From assembly GCF_000814475.1 (NCBI RefSeq), contig NZ_JSVC01000027.1:124001-188000 (forward strand): a DNA stretch of 64,000 nucleotides. The letters run 5' to 3'. The notes beneath the pieces are model-generated. The model was given only the letters and a program-made list of their open reading frames with translations. It ran no database searches and was not told the origin of the DNA. Position 1 is the stretch's first letter; the number at the start of each line of letters is the position of its first letter. The DNA comes from Flavihumibacter solisilvae. GTDB taxonomy: Bacteria; Bacteroidota; Bacteroidia; Chitinophagales; Chitinophagaceae. Positions 31,743 through 41,213 of the stretch are shown piece after piece. A program made the position numbers and the translations under genes.

Positions 31743-33881
31743 ATGACCGGAAAAGAAACGATAAATTGGAAGGTGGAAGGAATGACCTGCGCAAATTGTG
31801 CGTTGAGCGTTACGAAATACCTGGAGAAGGAAGGTATGCAGAATGTAAAGGTGAACCCGATCGATGGCGATGTTCACTTCGACCTGGAAAACCCGGATGA
31901 TACGAAACAAAAAGCGCTCAGCCGCGGTATAGAATCATTGGGCTACAAGGTTGTCGATGAAACAATAGCTGCGCCGTCGGGTAAGCGGCCAATGAACAGG
32001 TTCCTGCGTTACCTGCTGATCTGCCTTCCCTTTACAGCTGTGCTGATGTTGCATATGATTCCAGGTCTGCATATTCACTGGCTGATGAATCCATGGGTTC
32101 AACTGGCCCTGTGTATCCCGGTGTATGTTGTCGGCATGTCTTTCTTCGGTGTAAGCGCCGTAAAAAGCATTCGTCACGGCAACCCGAATATGAATGTGCT
32201 GATCGCTATCGGTGCTACTGCGGCTTTTGTATACAGTCTCGCGGGCACCATAATGGGCCAGGGCGAACAGTATCTTTTTTACGAAACTGCTGCAACCATC
32301 CTCACGTTGGTATTCCTTGGTAATTACCTCGAAGACCTGTCTATTCAAAGCACCCAGCGCGAGTTGAATAAACTGGCTAAAAGCCAGAAAGTAATGGCCA
32401 ATATGATCGCTTTCGACGACCAGCACCAGGAGCTGATCTTTCCCGTGGAAAATACCCAGCTAAGAAATGGAGATCTTATCCTGATCCGGAATGGCGAGCA
32501 GGTTCCCGCGGATTGTAAGATCCTTTGGGGCGAGGCAACCATAAATGAAGCAATCATTACCGGGGAAAGTCTACCTGTAGAAAAGAAAGCAAAGGATAAT
32601 CTCATCGGCGGAAGCCTGGTAGTTGAAGGCACGGTAAAAGCACAGGTTACAGCAACAGCAGACCAATCTGTTTTATCGAATATCATCAACCTGGTTAAAA
32701 AAGCCCAGGGCGATAAGCCGCCGGTTCAGAAACTGGCAGACCGAATCAGCGCGATTTTTGTTCCGCTGGTGCTCGCAATCGCCTTGCTGACTTTCCTGGT
32801 CAATTATTTTATTTTCTCCGGCAACCATGCGTCTCCATTTACTGAATCACTCATGCGGTCAATTGCGGTGCTGGTGATTGCCTGTCCATGTGCGATGGGA
32901 CTTGCCACCCCGGCTGCGATTGCTGTTGGTCTCGGTCGCGCCGCAAAGAATGGCATCCTGTTCCGGGACGCAAAATCACTGGAAGCATTTAAGAGCGTGA
33001 GCCAGGTTGTGTTTGACAAAACAGGAACGCTGACTACGGGAGAATTTGTAATTGCAGGCTATCATACAGAGATCGACGATGCCGCATTCAGGAACATAGT
33101 CTACTCATTGGAAAAATTCAGCAATCACCCGATAGCCCGTGGGATTGTAAAAGAATGGAAGCAATCGCCCGAAACCCGGTGGAAAAAAATTGAAGAGATA
33201 AAAGGGAAAGGCATGAATGCCGTGAGCCGTGATGGTGACACTTACCTTGCCGGTTCTTTTGCCATTGCAAAGGAATTCACCAACGACGACACGCATAATG
33301 TTTACGTCATAAAGAATGGCGCGCTTATCGGCTGGATTGATGTAAAGGATGATATCCGTCCCGAAGCAAGGACCGTGATCAATTATCTCCACGCGAGACA
33401 AATTAAAACGATCCTGCTGAGCGGCGACCGGAAATTAAAGTGTGATTTGCTGGCCAGGGAACTTGGCATCGATACCGTTATTGCAGAGAAAACTCCCGAA
33501 CAAAAACTGCAGATCATTGCGGAGCTAACTGCAAAGTCTCCAACTGCGATGGTGGGTGATGGTATCAACGATGCACCCGCGCTGGCCAAAGCGACAATCG
33601 GCATTTCGATGAGTGAAGCTTCACAAGTTGCATTGCAGACTGCTGATGTGGTGCTGATGGGACATGGCCTGAAGAACCTTCCGCTCGCACTCGGGCTGGG
33701 AAAACATACGCTAATTACCATCAAACAAAACCTGTTCTGGGCATTCTCCTACAATATAGTGGCGATCCCTGTTGCAGCGTTCGGATTCCTCACTCCGACA
33801 TTCGGCGCACTGGTTATGGGACTCAGCGATGTGGTTCTTGCCATAAACTCTGTCAGGCTATTCGTGAAAAAAACGGTGTGA
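31743..33881 (+). CDS. copA: Copper-translocating P1B-type ATPase
   Basis: A 712-residue inner-membrane pump. One N-terminal heavy-metal domain has the Cys pair GMTCANC (13-19). The membrane domain contains the ion-binding motif ACPCAMGLATP. The phosphorylation site DKTGTLTTGE, the HP motif of the nucleotide domain (SNHPIARG) and the hinge GDGINDAPALAK are all intact. The CPC motif with M, N and S residues in later helices fits Cu(I) export. The frame opens 48 codons upstream at 31599, but those codons read through the promoter, so the ATG at 31743 is preferred. RecQ follows 32 nt downstream, probably by chance. Confidence 0.94.
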   Translation: MTGKETINWKVEGMTCANCALSVTKYLEKEGMQNVKVNPIDGDVHFDLENPDDTKQKALSRGIESLGYKVVDETIAAPSGKRPMNRFLRYLLICLPFTAVLMLHMIPGLHIHWLMNPWVQLALCIPVYVVGMSFFGVSAVKSIRHGNPNMNVLIAIGATAAFVYSLAGTIMGQGEQYLFYETAATILTLVFLGNYLEDLSIQSTQRELNKLAKSQKVMANMIAFDDQHQELIFPVENTQLRNGDLILIRNGEQVPADCKILWGEATINEAIITGESLPVEKKAKDNLIGGSLVVEGTVKAQVTATADQSVLSNIINLVKKAQGDKPPVQKLADRISAIFVPLVLAIALLTFLVNYFIFSGNHASPFTESLMRSIAVLVIACPCAMGLATPAAIAVGLGRAAKNGILFRDAKSLEAFKSVSQVVFDKTGTLTTGEFVIAGYHTEIDDAAFRNIVYSLEKFSNHPIARGIVKEWKQSPETRWKKIEEIKGKGMNAVSRDGDTYLAGSFAIAKEFTNDDTHNVYVIKNGALIGWIDVKDDIRPEARTVINYLHARQIKTILLSGDRKLKCDLLARELGIDTVIAEKTPEQKLQIIAELTAKSPTAMVGDGINDAPALAKATIGISMSEASQVALQTADVVLMGHGLKNLPLALGLGKHTLITIKQNLFWAFSYNIVAIPVAAFGFLTPTFGALVMGLSDVVLAINSVRLFVKKTV

Positions 33882-33913
33882 ACTGACAGCCACAGTTTGT
33901 AGATTGCCATCCC

Positions 33914-35812
33914 ATGAATCCACCCATTCATTCGATACTTAAAGAATACTGGGGCTACAGTGAGTTCAGGCCTTTACAGGAAGATATTATCCATTCTGCA
34001 CTGGCAGGGAACGACACACTGGCCCTACTGCCAACCGGTAGCGGAAAATCCGTCTGCTACCAGGTGCCGGCAATGGCTATGGACGGAATCTGTCTTGTGA
34101 TCAGTCCGCTTATTGCGCTGATGAAAGACCAGGTACAGCAACTGCGAAACAAAGGAATTTCCGCCCTCGCGATCCATACGGGCATGTCGTACAAAGAAGT
34201 GATGAAAACAATGGAACTCGCAGTAAACGAGCGGGTGAAACTATTGTATGTGTCACCGGAACGGCTGCAGACAAAATTATTCCGCGAATTCCTCCCGGAA
34301 ATGAATGTGAGCCTGGTCGCAGTTGATGAAGCCCACTGTGTTTCGCAGTGGGGTTATGATTTCCGGCCAAGCTACCTGCAGATCAGCAGCTTACGGGAAT
34401 ACCTGCCCGAAGTGCCCATGCTGGCACTTACCGCATCCGCAACGCCGCTTGTCAGGGAAGATATCGTTACACAACTTAAACTGAAAAATGCCCGGGTAAT
34501 CAGTGGTTCATTTGACCGTGAAGGGCTCTCCTACAGCTGTTTTGAAGAACCCAATAAACTGAACAAGCTGACCAACATTCTTACCCAGGTTCAGGGCACC
34601 GGAATTGTGTATTGCAAAAGCAGGAAAAAGACTGTTGAAGTTTGCAGGCACCTGAATGAACAGGGATTGCCGGCCATATTTTACCATGCTGGACTTGACC
34701 AGGAAACCCGCCATGAGCGCCAGCAACTGTGGACCAGCAACCAGGCGAGGATCATGGTGAGCACCAACGCTTTTGGAATGGGCATTGACAAAGCCGACGT
34801 GCGAACGGTTGTACATTTCGATGTGCCGGATTGCATGGAAAATTATTACCAGGAAGCGGGTCGGGCAGGACGGGATCGCAAAAAGGCCTACGCTGTTTTG
34901 CTCTACAACCCGGCGGAGTTTGCATCGATGCTGGAACAGGTGGAAAAGAAGTTTCCTGACCTCGAGACCATTCGGAAAGTGTACCAGTCGGTAGCCGATT
35001 TCCTGCAAATTCCTTCAGGCGCGGGAGAAGGTAATACATACGATTTCGACCTCGGTCGCTTCTGTACCAATTTCGGCATTGACCGGGTGGTGGCCATCAA
35101 TGCGCTGCAGATCCTGCAGAGCGAAGGCTATTGTGCGTTGAATGAATCCGTGTTTCTTCCGCCTAAAGTGCAATTCATCAGTGACCGTGGGTGGTTGCAG
35201 GAATTCCAGCGACTATATCCCCAATACGAGGAGCCGGTAAAAAGCCTGCTCCGGAATTATGAAGGTCTCTTTACTTACCCGGTATCCATTAACGAGAGCT
35301 ATCTCTCCCGCAGTTGGCGTAAAGAAAGGGAAGAAGTGAAGGAGATCCTGCAGGCGCTTCACCGTCATGGCATCATCCGTTATGAGCCGCTCAAGGATCA
35401 GCCGCAGTTCACTTTGCTGGCCGAGCGGGTCAGGGCTGAATACCTGCGGGTAAACATGAACGTTGTACAGGAGCGAAAAAAACTCGCACTTGATCGGGCA
35501 GCAAAAATGAAGCAGTATGTTGAGTCACGTGAATGCCGCAGCGTTTTCATCGGCAAATATTTCGGCGACGAAAAGATCCAACCCTGCGGCATATGCGATA
35601 ACTGTCTCGCCAAAAACCGCAGGCGCGTAGCTACCGGAACGATAACAAAAGATATATTGAAGCTTTTGTCTGCATCCCCGCTTAGCCCGACGGAAATTAA
35701 ACAGCAGCTGACCTACGAATGTGATGACAACAGTTTGTGGAACGCATTGGATTTCCTGCTCGCTGAGGAGCGGGTGATCGCAGAAGAAGATGGGTTGTTC
35801 AGGCTGAAATAG
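33914..35812 (+). CDS. recQ: RecQ-family ATP-dependent DNA helicase
   Basis: A 632-residue 3'-5' helicase for recombination and fork repair. Helicase motif I is LPTGSGKSVCYQVPA, motif II is AVDEAHCVSQWGYDFRPSY, and motif VI is QEAGRAGRDR. An RQC region carries a zinc-binding cysteine set (ECRSVFIGKYFG, then CGICDNCLA). After it there is a short winged-helix-like C-terminus (LSPTEIKQQLTYECDD) rather than a recognisable HRDC domain. The ATG at 33914 is 32 nt after copA. It is convergent with the HerA-like gene, with 22 bp between stops. Confidence 0.95.
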   Translation: MNPPIHSILKEYWGYSEFRPLQEDIIHSALAGNDTLALLPTGSGKSVCYQVPAMAMDGICLVISPLIALMKDQVQQLRNKGISALAIHTGMSYKEVMKTMELAVNERVKLLYVSPERLQTKLFREFLPEMNVSLVAVDEAHCVSQWGYDFRPSYLQISSLREYLPEVPMLALTASATPLVREDIVTQLKLKNARVISGSFDREGLSYSCFEEPNKLNKLTNILTQVQGTGIVYCKSRKKTVEVCRHLNEQGLPAIFYHAGLDQETRHERQQLWTSNQARIMVSTNAFGMGIDKADVRTVVHFDVPDCMENYYQEAGRAGRDRKKAYAVLLYNPAEFASMLEQVEKKFPDLETIRKVYQSVADFLQIPSGAGEGNTYDFDLGRFCTNFGIDRVVAINALQILQSEGYCALNESVFLPPKVQFISDRGWLQEFQRLYPQYEEPVKSLLRNYEGLFTYPVSINESYLSRSWRKEREEVKEILQALHRHGIIRYEPLKDQPQFTLLAERVRAEYLRVNMNVVQERKKLALDRAAKMKQYVESRECRSVFIGKYFGDEKIQPCGICDNCLAKNRRRVATGTITKDILKLLSASPLSPTEIKQQLTYECDDNSLWNALDFLLAEERVIAEEDGLFRLK

Positions 35813-35834
35813 AGCAATAGCTTTTGAGTTATCC

Positions 35835-37400
35835 CTACCACAAACTCTTTTTCCTCGAAGATCTTCCACCAAGTCCAAGGGCACCGAGTAAGGTGCGGGT
35901 GATTACGCTGGCGGCGGTTCGTCCGACCTGGCGGGCAGCGGAGCTGTCGAGCATTTCTTCGAGGACTGATTTCTCTTCTTTGGTCCGGCGGGAAGCTGGT
36001 TTTGCTGCCACCGCTTTTTCCTTTTCAGTCTCTGCTGCTTCGGCTGCTTCTTCGAGCTTGGCAGTCAGTAATTCATACGCGCTTTCGCTGTCGATGGCCT
36101 TGTTGTATTTCGCCACGAGTTTACTGGACCCGGTGATCTCTTTGATCTCGTCGTCGGAGAGAATATCCATACGACTTCGCGGAGCCACCAGTAAAACATG
36201 AGCCAGTGGTGTGGGAATGCCTTTTTCGTTGAGCATGGTTACGAGGGCTTCCCCGATCCCCAGCTGGGTAAGTAATTCGTCGGTTTTATAAAAGGCAGTC
36301 TCGGGATAGTTTTCTGCTGTTTGCTTGATCACCTTGCGATCAGCGGCGGTGAAGGCCCGCAGGGCGTGTTGGATTTTCAATCCAAGTTGTCCCAGCACAT
36401 CCTTCGGCACATCCATCGGGTTCTGTGTACAGAAGAAGATGCCGATGCCCTTCGAACGGATGAGTTTGATGATCGTCTCGATCTGCTGCAGCAGCGCTTC
36501 ACTGGCTTCCTGGAAAATGAGGTGGGCTTCATCGATAAAGATCACCAACTTGGGCTTGTCCATATCCCCTTCTTCAGGACTGGAGCCATACAATTCGGCA
36601 AGCAGCTGGAGCATAAAAGTGGAGAAGAGCTTGGGGCGGTCCTGCAGGTCGGTGACGCGCAGGATGGAGATCATCCCGCGACCATCATCAGCAATGCGCA
36701 TCAGGTCATCCACTTCAAAACTCTTTTCGCCGAAGAACTGGTCAGCGCCCTGTTGCTGCAGTTCCACAACCTTGCGCAGGATCGTACCTGTTGAGGTGGT
36801 GGACACCTTTCCGTATTCCTTTTCGAGCTGCGCTTTCCCTTCATTACCTACATATTGGAGCACCTTGATAAAATCCTTCAGGTCGAGGAGCGGAAGCTGG
36901 TTGTCGTCGCACCATTTAAAGATCATGGCTACGAGCCCGGACTGCGTATCGTTCAGACCGAGGATCTTACTGAGGAGCACCGGCCCAAACTCACTAACAG
37001 TGGCCCGTAACCGAACGCCGGGCTCATTGCTGAGGGTAAGCAGTTCAGCGGGATATGCAGAAGGCACATAATCCATCTGCAGGTGTTTGTAGCGCTCGGT
37101 GATCTTTTCATTGGCGCTTCCGGCTGCGGCAATACCGCTCAGGTCGCCCTTGATATCCATGAGCAATACCGGGATGCTGTTGTCGCTCAGCACCTCGGCG
37201 AGCACCTGCAGAGTTTTGGTCTTGCCCGTACCTGTGGCCCCGGCGATGAGGCCGTGCCTGTTCATGGTCTTAAGCGGCAAAAGGATATCTGCGCCGGGAA
37301 TGGGTTGTCCATCAAGTATTGCCACACCTATTTTCGCCGAGTCACCTTTGAAGGAATAACCTGCCTTTATTGCTTCCTGGAAGCTGTTGGTATCTGCCAT
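35835..37400 (-). CDS. HerA-like P-loop ATPase (DUF853 family)
   Basis: A 521-residue ATPase. Walker A is GLIAGATGTGKTKTLQ (about 50-65) and Walker B is LVIFIDEAHLIF, followed by a sensor FFCTQNPMDVP. The layout matches DUF853 proteins, relatives of HerA/FtsK-type DNA-translocating motors, whose physiological role is unsettled. The C-terminal 90 residues (from about 430) are Ala/Glu/Lys-rich, coiled-coil-like and end basic (GGRSSRKKSLW). No nuclease partner such as NurA is next to it. The neighbour upstream on the same strand is the GroES-like gene. Confidence 0.92.
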   Translation of the reverse strand: MADTNSFQEAIKAGYSFKGDSAKIGVAILDGQPIPGADILLPLKTMNRHGLIAGATGTGKTKTLQVLAEVLSDNSIPVLLMDIKGDLSGIAAAGSANEKITERYKHLQMDYVPSAYPAELLTLSNEPGVRLRATVSEFGPVLLSKILGLNDTQSGLVAMIFKWCDDNQLPLLDLKDFIKVLQYVGNEGKAQLEKEYGKVSTTSTGTILRKVVELQQQGADQFFGEKSFEVDDLMRIADDGRGMISILRVTDLQDRPKLFSTFMLQLLAELYGSSPEEGDMDKPKLVIFIDEAHLIFQEASEALLQQIETIIKLIRSKGIGIFFCTQNPMDVPKDVLGQLGLKIQHALRAFTAADRKVIKQTAENYPETAFYKTDELLTQLGIGEALVTMLNEKGIPTPLAHVLLVAPRSRMDILSDDEIKEITGSSKLVAKYNKAIDSESAYELLTAKLEEAAEAAETEKEKAVAAKPASRRTKEEKSVLEEMLDSSAARQVGRTAASVITRTLLGALGLGGRSSRKKSLW

Positions 37401-37433
37401 GTGAAAAGATTGGCAGGGAAGATAAAGAAAAGT

Positions 37434-37805
37434 CTAAAATTCCTCGTCTCTTTCGAGCATCAGGATGGCGCTCTGCGGAACGATAAAATATCTTTCATTC
37501 TCGTACATCACTTCGGTGGCTCCGCTTAAGAGAAAGATGGCCAGGTCTCCCTCCTTCGCCTGCAGGGGAATATATTTCACCTGGTCTTCCTGTTGCTTCC
37601 AGGTCTCATCTTCAGGTGGAGTCGGAATGGCATAACCCGGGCCGGTGCGGATCACATAACCCTGCTGCACTTTTTCCTTCTCCTGCACGCCGGGCGGGAG
37701 ATAAAGTCCGCTGACGGTTTTCTCATCGGGCTTCGACGGGCGGATGAGCACCCGGTCACCGATCACAATCAGTTTCTTCAGTTTGTTGTCATTTGTCAGA
37801 AGCAT
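37434..37805 (-). CDS. GroES-like (Cpn10-fold) protein without a linked groEL
   Basis: A 123-residue protein using the ATG at 37803-37805; the frame extends 7 codons upstream to 37826. The front half matches the Cpn10 strand-loop pattern: GDRVLIRPSKPDEKTVSGLY corresponds to the start and mobile loop of GroES. The central part has an insertion (about 20 residues with TPPEDETWKQQED) absent from standard 95-residue GroES. The C-terminal third (GDLAIFLLSGATEVMYENERYFIVP) restores the usual barrel ending. There is no groEL beside it. It is more likely a divergent GroES paralogue than the housekeeping co-chaperonin. Confidence 0.8.
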   Translation of the reverse strand: MLLTNDNKLKKLIVIGDRVLIRPSKPDEKTVSGLYLPPGVQEKEKVQQGYVIRTGPGYAIPTPPEDETWKQQEDQVKYIPLQAKEGDLAIFLLSGATEVMYENERYFIVPQSAILMLERDEEF

Positions 37806-37901
37806 ACGTAAAATTAAGATGTCCATTTAACAAAAGATTATCCCCTATAGGTTTAGCTGCAGAAATGATTTAATTTTATTTTATCTAATAAATTACCAGT
37901 T

Positions 37902-38606
37902 ATGGAAGAAAAGAAAGCGAAAATATTGTTGTGCGAAGACGATCAGAACCTTGGACTTGTTTTAAAGAATTACCTGGAGCTGAATGATTTTGATGTGGTG
38001 CTGGAACGCGACGGCCGGCTTGGACTGGCTGCTTTTCAACGCGAAAAATTTGACCTCTGCCTGCTTGATGTAATGATGCCGAACATGGATGGATTTTCGC
38101 TGGCTGAAGAGATCCGTGACATTGACCCCGATATTCCTTTATTCTTTCTGAGCGCCAAAACCATGAAAGAGGATATCATCCAGGGATATAAACTGGGTGC
38201 TGACGACTATATCACCAAGCCCTTCGACAGTGAAGTATTACTGATGAAGATCAAGGCGATCCTGAAGAGAAATGAAGAACTGAATAAAGAAAACGAGAAC
38301 AAGGAATTCGACCTCGGAAGTTTTCATTTCAATCCCAAGCTGCGCGAGCTTAGCCATGATGGTCAGACGCAGACCCTTTCTCCCAAAGAGAATGAGTTAT
38401 TGAAAATGCTTGCCGAACACATGAATGATCTACTGCCCCGTGAGCAGGCGCTGAAAAAGATCTGGGGTAGCGACACTTACTTCAACGGCCGCAGTATGGA
38501 CGTGTACATTGCGAAGCTGCGCAAATATTTGAAGGAAGATTCCACTATCGAGATCGTGAATATACATGGGAATGGGTTCCGGCTCGTGGTTCCACAGAAT
38601 GCGTAG
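37902..38606 (+). CDS. OmpR-family response regulator (RprY-like), orphan
   Basis: A 234-residue DNA-binding regulator. The receiver domain has Glu12/Asp13/Asp14, phospho-acceptor Asp56 (CLLDVMMPNMDG), a conserved Ser (FFLSAKT) and Lys (YITKPFD). The C-terminal winged helix (about 135-232) has LSPKENELLKML and GRSMDVYIAKLRKYL. The overall sequence resembles RprY of Bacteroidota. No histidine kinase gene is adjacent, so its sensor is unlinked or absent. The upstream gene is divergent and ruvB is convergent. Confidence 0.92.
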   Translation: MEEKKAKILLCEDDQNLGLVLKNYLELNDFDVVLERDGRLGLAAFQREKFDLCLLDVMMPNMDGFSLAEEIRDIDPDIPLFFLSAKTMKEDIIQGYKLGADDYITKPFDSEVLLMKIKAILKRNEELNKENENKEFDLGSFHFNPKLRELSHDGQTQTLSPKENELLKMLAEHMNDLLPREQALKKIWGSDTYFNGRSMDVYIAKLRKYLKEDSTIEIVNIHGNGFRLVVPQNA

Positions 38607-38654
38607 CGTGCACTTACTGGCGAATGGCCCCTTCTAAAATGTTTTCAGCATAAA

Positions 38655-38700
38655 GGCGCCAGGGAGGAATTTTAGATTTCCCCCTTGGCGTCTTTGCTTT
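38655..38700 (+). terminator. Hairpin terminator between the response regulator and ruvB
   Basis: GGCGCCAGGGAGGAA (38655-38669) pairs imperfectly with TTTCCCCCTTGGCGTC (38677-38692): one bulge, one mismatch and wobbles. TTTGCTTT follows. It is in the 139-bp region between convergent genes; the U tract is weak. Confidence 0.55.
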
Positions 38701-38745
38701 ACCGGGGGCTAAGCCGTGAGTGAAATCACCGGTCTATTCAGGTTC

Positions 38746-39774
38746 CTAGAATAACTGTGGACTTCCTCCGCCTCGTGGAGTTCTCCCTAAATGCTCATAA
38801 GCTTTTGCCGTCACTTCACGGCCGCGGGGAGTGCGCTGGATGAAACCTTCCTGGATGAGGAATGGTTCGTATACTTCTTCGAGCGTGCCGGCTTCCTCCC
38901 CCACTGCGGTGGCGATGGTGGTAATGCCGACGGGGCCGCCCTTGAATTTTTCAATAATTGTTGCGAGAATGCGGTTATCCATTTCATCGAGTCCGTGCTC
39001 ATCCACGTTCAGTGCTTTGAGTGCGTGACGGGTAATGCCCAGGTCGATCTGTCCATCGTTGAGTACCATGGCGAAATCGCGGACCCTGCGCAGCAGTCCG
39101 TTCGCGATCCGTGGCGTTCCCCTGCTGCGACCGGAAATTTCGGCGGCAGCTTCCGCGGAGATGGGCGCATTCAGCAACCCCGCACTGCGATTGATGATGC
39201 GCTCAAGGGTAGCGCTGTTGTAATATTCGAGGCGCGATTTGATGGCGAACCTCGACAGCAGCGGTGCGGTCAGCAACCCGCTCCTGGTCGTAGCGCCTAT
39301 GAGGGTGAAGGGATTCAGGTTGATCTGGATGCTGCGGGCATTGGGACCGGAATCGATCATGATATCGATCCGGTAATCTTCCATGGCGGAATACAGGTAT
39401 TCTTCCACGACCGTGCTTAACCGATGGATCTCATCGATGAAAAGTACATCGTTCGCCTCCAGGTTGGTCAGCAGGCCGGCGAGGTCGCCGGGCTTTTCTA
39501 TCACCGGACCGGAAGTCTCCTTGATATGCACACCCATTTCATTGGCGACAATGCGGGAGAGGGTCGTTTTGCCAAGGCCGGGAGGGCCATGGAACAATAC
39601 ATGGTCCAGCGCCTCGCCGCGGATCTTTGCTGCCTTAATGAAGATTTTCAGGTTCTCGATGATCTGCGACTGGCCAGCGAAATCTTCGATCTCTTTGGGC
39701 CGGAGACTGTTCTCAAATTCCCTTTCCGCTGAATTGAGCTGTGAAGGATCTGGTTGTAGATTCGGATTGCTCAT
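38746..39774 (-). CDS. ruvB: Holliday junction branch migration helicase RuvB
   Basis: A 342-residue AAA+ motor of the RuvABC resolvasome. Walker A is [13 protein letters not shown] (about 64-76), Walker B is [11 protein letters not shown], sensor 1 is [13 protein letters not shown] and the arginine-finger region is [11 protein letters not shown]. The C-terminal winged helix has [19 protein letters not shown]. Length is normal. ruvA and ruvC are not nearby, as is common in Bacteroidota. It is divergent from the MarR-type gene. Confidence 0.97.
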   Translation of the reverse strand: MSNPNLQPDPSQLNSAEREFENSLRPKEIEDFAGQSQIIENLKIFIKAAKIRGEALDHVLFHGPPGLGKTTLSRIVANEMGVHIKETSGPVIEKPGDLAGLLTNLEANDVLFIDEIHRLSTVVEEYLYSAMEDYRIDIMIDSGPNARSIQINLNPFTLIGATTRSGLLTAPLLSRFAIKSRLEYYNSATLERIINRSAGLLNAPISAEAAAEISGRSRGTPRIANGLLRRVRDFAMVLNDGQIDLGITRHALKALNVDEHGLDEMDNRILATIIEKFKGGPVGITTIATAVGEEAGTLEEVYEPFLIQEGFIQRTPRGREVTAKAYEHLGRTPRGGGSPQLF

Positions 39775-39808
39775 TTTGTTCGCTCCAATATTAACACAAT
39801 AATTTTAC

Positions 39809-39840
39809 TTGCATATACAAATAGATAATCGCTACCTTTG
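39809..39840 (+). promoter_or_regulatory. marR-type gene promoter with candidate self-operator
   Basis: The -7 box TACCTTTG (39833-39840) ends 5 nt before the ATG. A TTG at 39809-39811, 21 nt upstream, could be the -33 element. Overlapping it is TTGCATATACAAA (39809-39821), an imperfect palindrome resembling the perfect TTTGTACATACAAA before the next gene. Confidence 0.6.
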
Positions 39841-39845
39841 AAAAG

Positions 39846-40274
39846 ATGAAAACTTCAGAAAGCAGGTATTGCAAATGTATGTATTTCGCCAGCGGTGCCC
39901 TCGCCCGGAAAATGGAGAAGCTGGCCATTGACACCTGGAAAAAAGTGGGGTTGTCACCCAGCCACGCTTACCTGCTGATGATGGTCATCGATGATCCGGG
40001 AATTCAGCCCGGCACCCTTGCAAGCGAACTTCAGCTGAGCCCAAGCACCGTTACCCGCCTGATCGAAAAGCTCGAAGAGAAAAAGCTGGTTGTCCGCACC
40101 AACGAAGGAAAGCTGACAAATGTATATCCCACACCCAAAGGAAAGGACCTGCTACCAAAACTGAAATCATGCGTGGCAGAATTTCACGACAGCTACTCTG
40201 CCATTCTTGGAAAGGAAGAAAGCGCAAGACTGGTTCACAACATCAATAAAATCACGGACAAACTGTTCCCTTAA
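39846..40274 (+). CDS. MarR-family transcriptional regulator
   Basis: A 142-residue dimeric winged-helix repressor. The helix-turn-helix is at about 60-80 (QPGTLASELQLSPSTVTRLI), followed by the wing (LVVRTNEGKLTNVYPTPKG) with the conserved basic and aspartate-like positions. N- and C-terminal helices form the dimer interface. It contains a Cys-x-Cys pair near the start (RYCKCMYF), which could sense oxidation, as in some MarR regulators of redox or quinone stress (inference). It precedes an NmrA-type oxidoreductase, and similar palindromes occur before both genes. Confidence 0.92.
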   Translation: MKTSESRYCKCMYFASGALARKMEKLAIDTWKKVGLSPSHAYLLMMVIDDPGIQPGTLASELQLSPSTVTRLIEKLEEKKLVVRTNEGKLTNVYPTPKGKDLLPKLKSCVAEFHDSYSAILGKEESARLVHNINKITDKLFP

Positions 40275-40291
40275 TTTTTTTTCACTCATCA

Positions 40292-40305
40292 TTTGTACAT
40301 ACAAA
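40292..40305. promoter_or_regulatory. Palindromic candidate MarR operator
   Basis: TTTGTACATACAAA: perfect 6-bp arms TTTGTA/TACAAA with a 2-bp centre, 8 nt before the oxidoreductase ATG. It resembles the site at 39809-39821. Confidence 0.65.
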
Positions 40306-40313
40306 CATAGTTT

Positions 40314-41207
40314 ATGAAATACGTAATCACCGGCAGCGCAGGAAATATTTCACGCCCGCTTGCTGAAAAACTACTCGAATCAGGACACGAAGTAACCGTT
40401 ATCGGTCGCAATGCCGAACACCTGAAAGTGCTGACCGACCAGGGTGCAAAAGCTGCGATAGGATCTGTTGAGGACAGGAAATTCCTTTCGGAAGCATTCC
40501 GTGATGCAGATGCTGTATATACAATGGTACCGCCCATCTACATTGACAACGACTGGAAGGGATACATCGCAGGCATTGGTGAAAACTATGCTGCAGCATT
40601 AAAGGACTCACGGGCCCTGTATGTAGTTAACCTCAGCAGTTTTGGTGCGCACCGGCCTGATGGCTGTGGACCTGTATCAGGACTCCACCGTGCGGAACAT
40701 GCACTCGATTCACTCGCAGGAAAAAACGTACTCCATCTCCGGCCGGGGTATTTCTATTCCAATTTCCTGTCCAGCATCGGCATGGTCAAAAACATGAATT
40801 TCATTGGCAGCAATTTCGGCGGTGAAGGATTCAAACTGGTGATGTCGTACACAGGCGACATTGCAGAGGAAGCGGCCAAAAAGCTGAACTCCCTTTCTTT
40901 TTCGGGAAAGTCATCTGTATATATTGCCAGTGACGTACGTTCAACCGAAGACATTGCACGTGCATTCGGATCAGCGATAGGTAAACCTGACCTGCCATGG
41001 GTCACTTTCACGGATGAGCAAATGAATGATGGGCTGCTTGCGGCAGGCCTGCCCGGTGAGATCGCAAAAAATTATACGGAAATGGGTAAGGCCCTGCGGA
41101 CCGGCATCATGGCGGAAGACTTCTTCAAACACCGGCCCGCAAGGCTCGGCAAAACTTCACTGGAAGACTTTGCAAAGATCTTCGCAGAGAGTTACAATGC
41201 GGGTTAA
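40314..41207 (+). CDS. NmrA-like NAD(P)-binding oxidoreductase
   Basis: A 297-residue atypical short-chain dehydrogenase. The N-terminal Rossmann motif is ITGSAGNISRPLAEKLLESG (about 4-23), with GRNAEHLKVL binding the cofactor's ribose region and NLSSFGAHRPDG in the active-site area. The family includes NmrA redox sensors, quinone oxidoreductases (QOR2-type) and azoreductase-like proteins. The catalytic Tyr-x3-Lys of classical enzymes is not evident. Regulation by the adjacent MarR repressor would suit quinone or electrophile detoxification (inference). It is convergent with the OmpA-type gene, 6 bp apart. Confidence 0.88.
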   Translation: MKYVITGSAGNISRPLAEKLLESGHEVTVIGRNAEHLKVLTDQGAKAAIGSVEDRKFLSEAFRDADAVYTMVPPIYIDNDWKGYIAGIGENYAAALKDSRALYVVNLSSFGAHRPDGCGPVSGLHRAEHALDSLAGKNVLHLRPGYFYSNFLSSIGMVKNMNFIGSNFGGEGFKLVMSYTGDIAEEAAKKLNSLSFSGKSSVYIASDVRSTEDIARAFGSAIGKPDLPWVTFTDEQMNDGLLAAGLPGEIAKNYTEMGKALRTGIMAEDFFKHRPARLGKTSLEDFAKIFAESYNAG

Positions 41208-41213
41208 CTGAAA

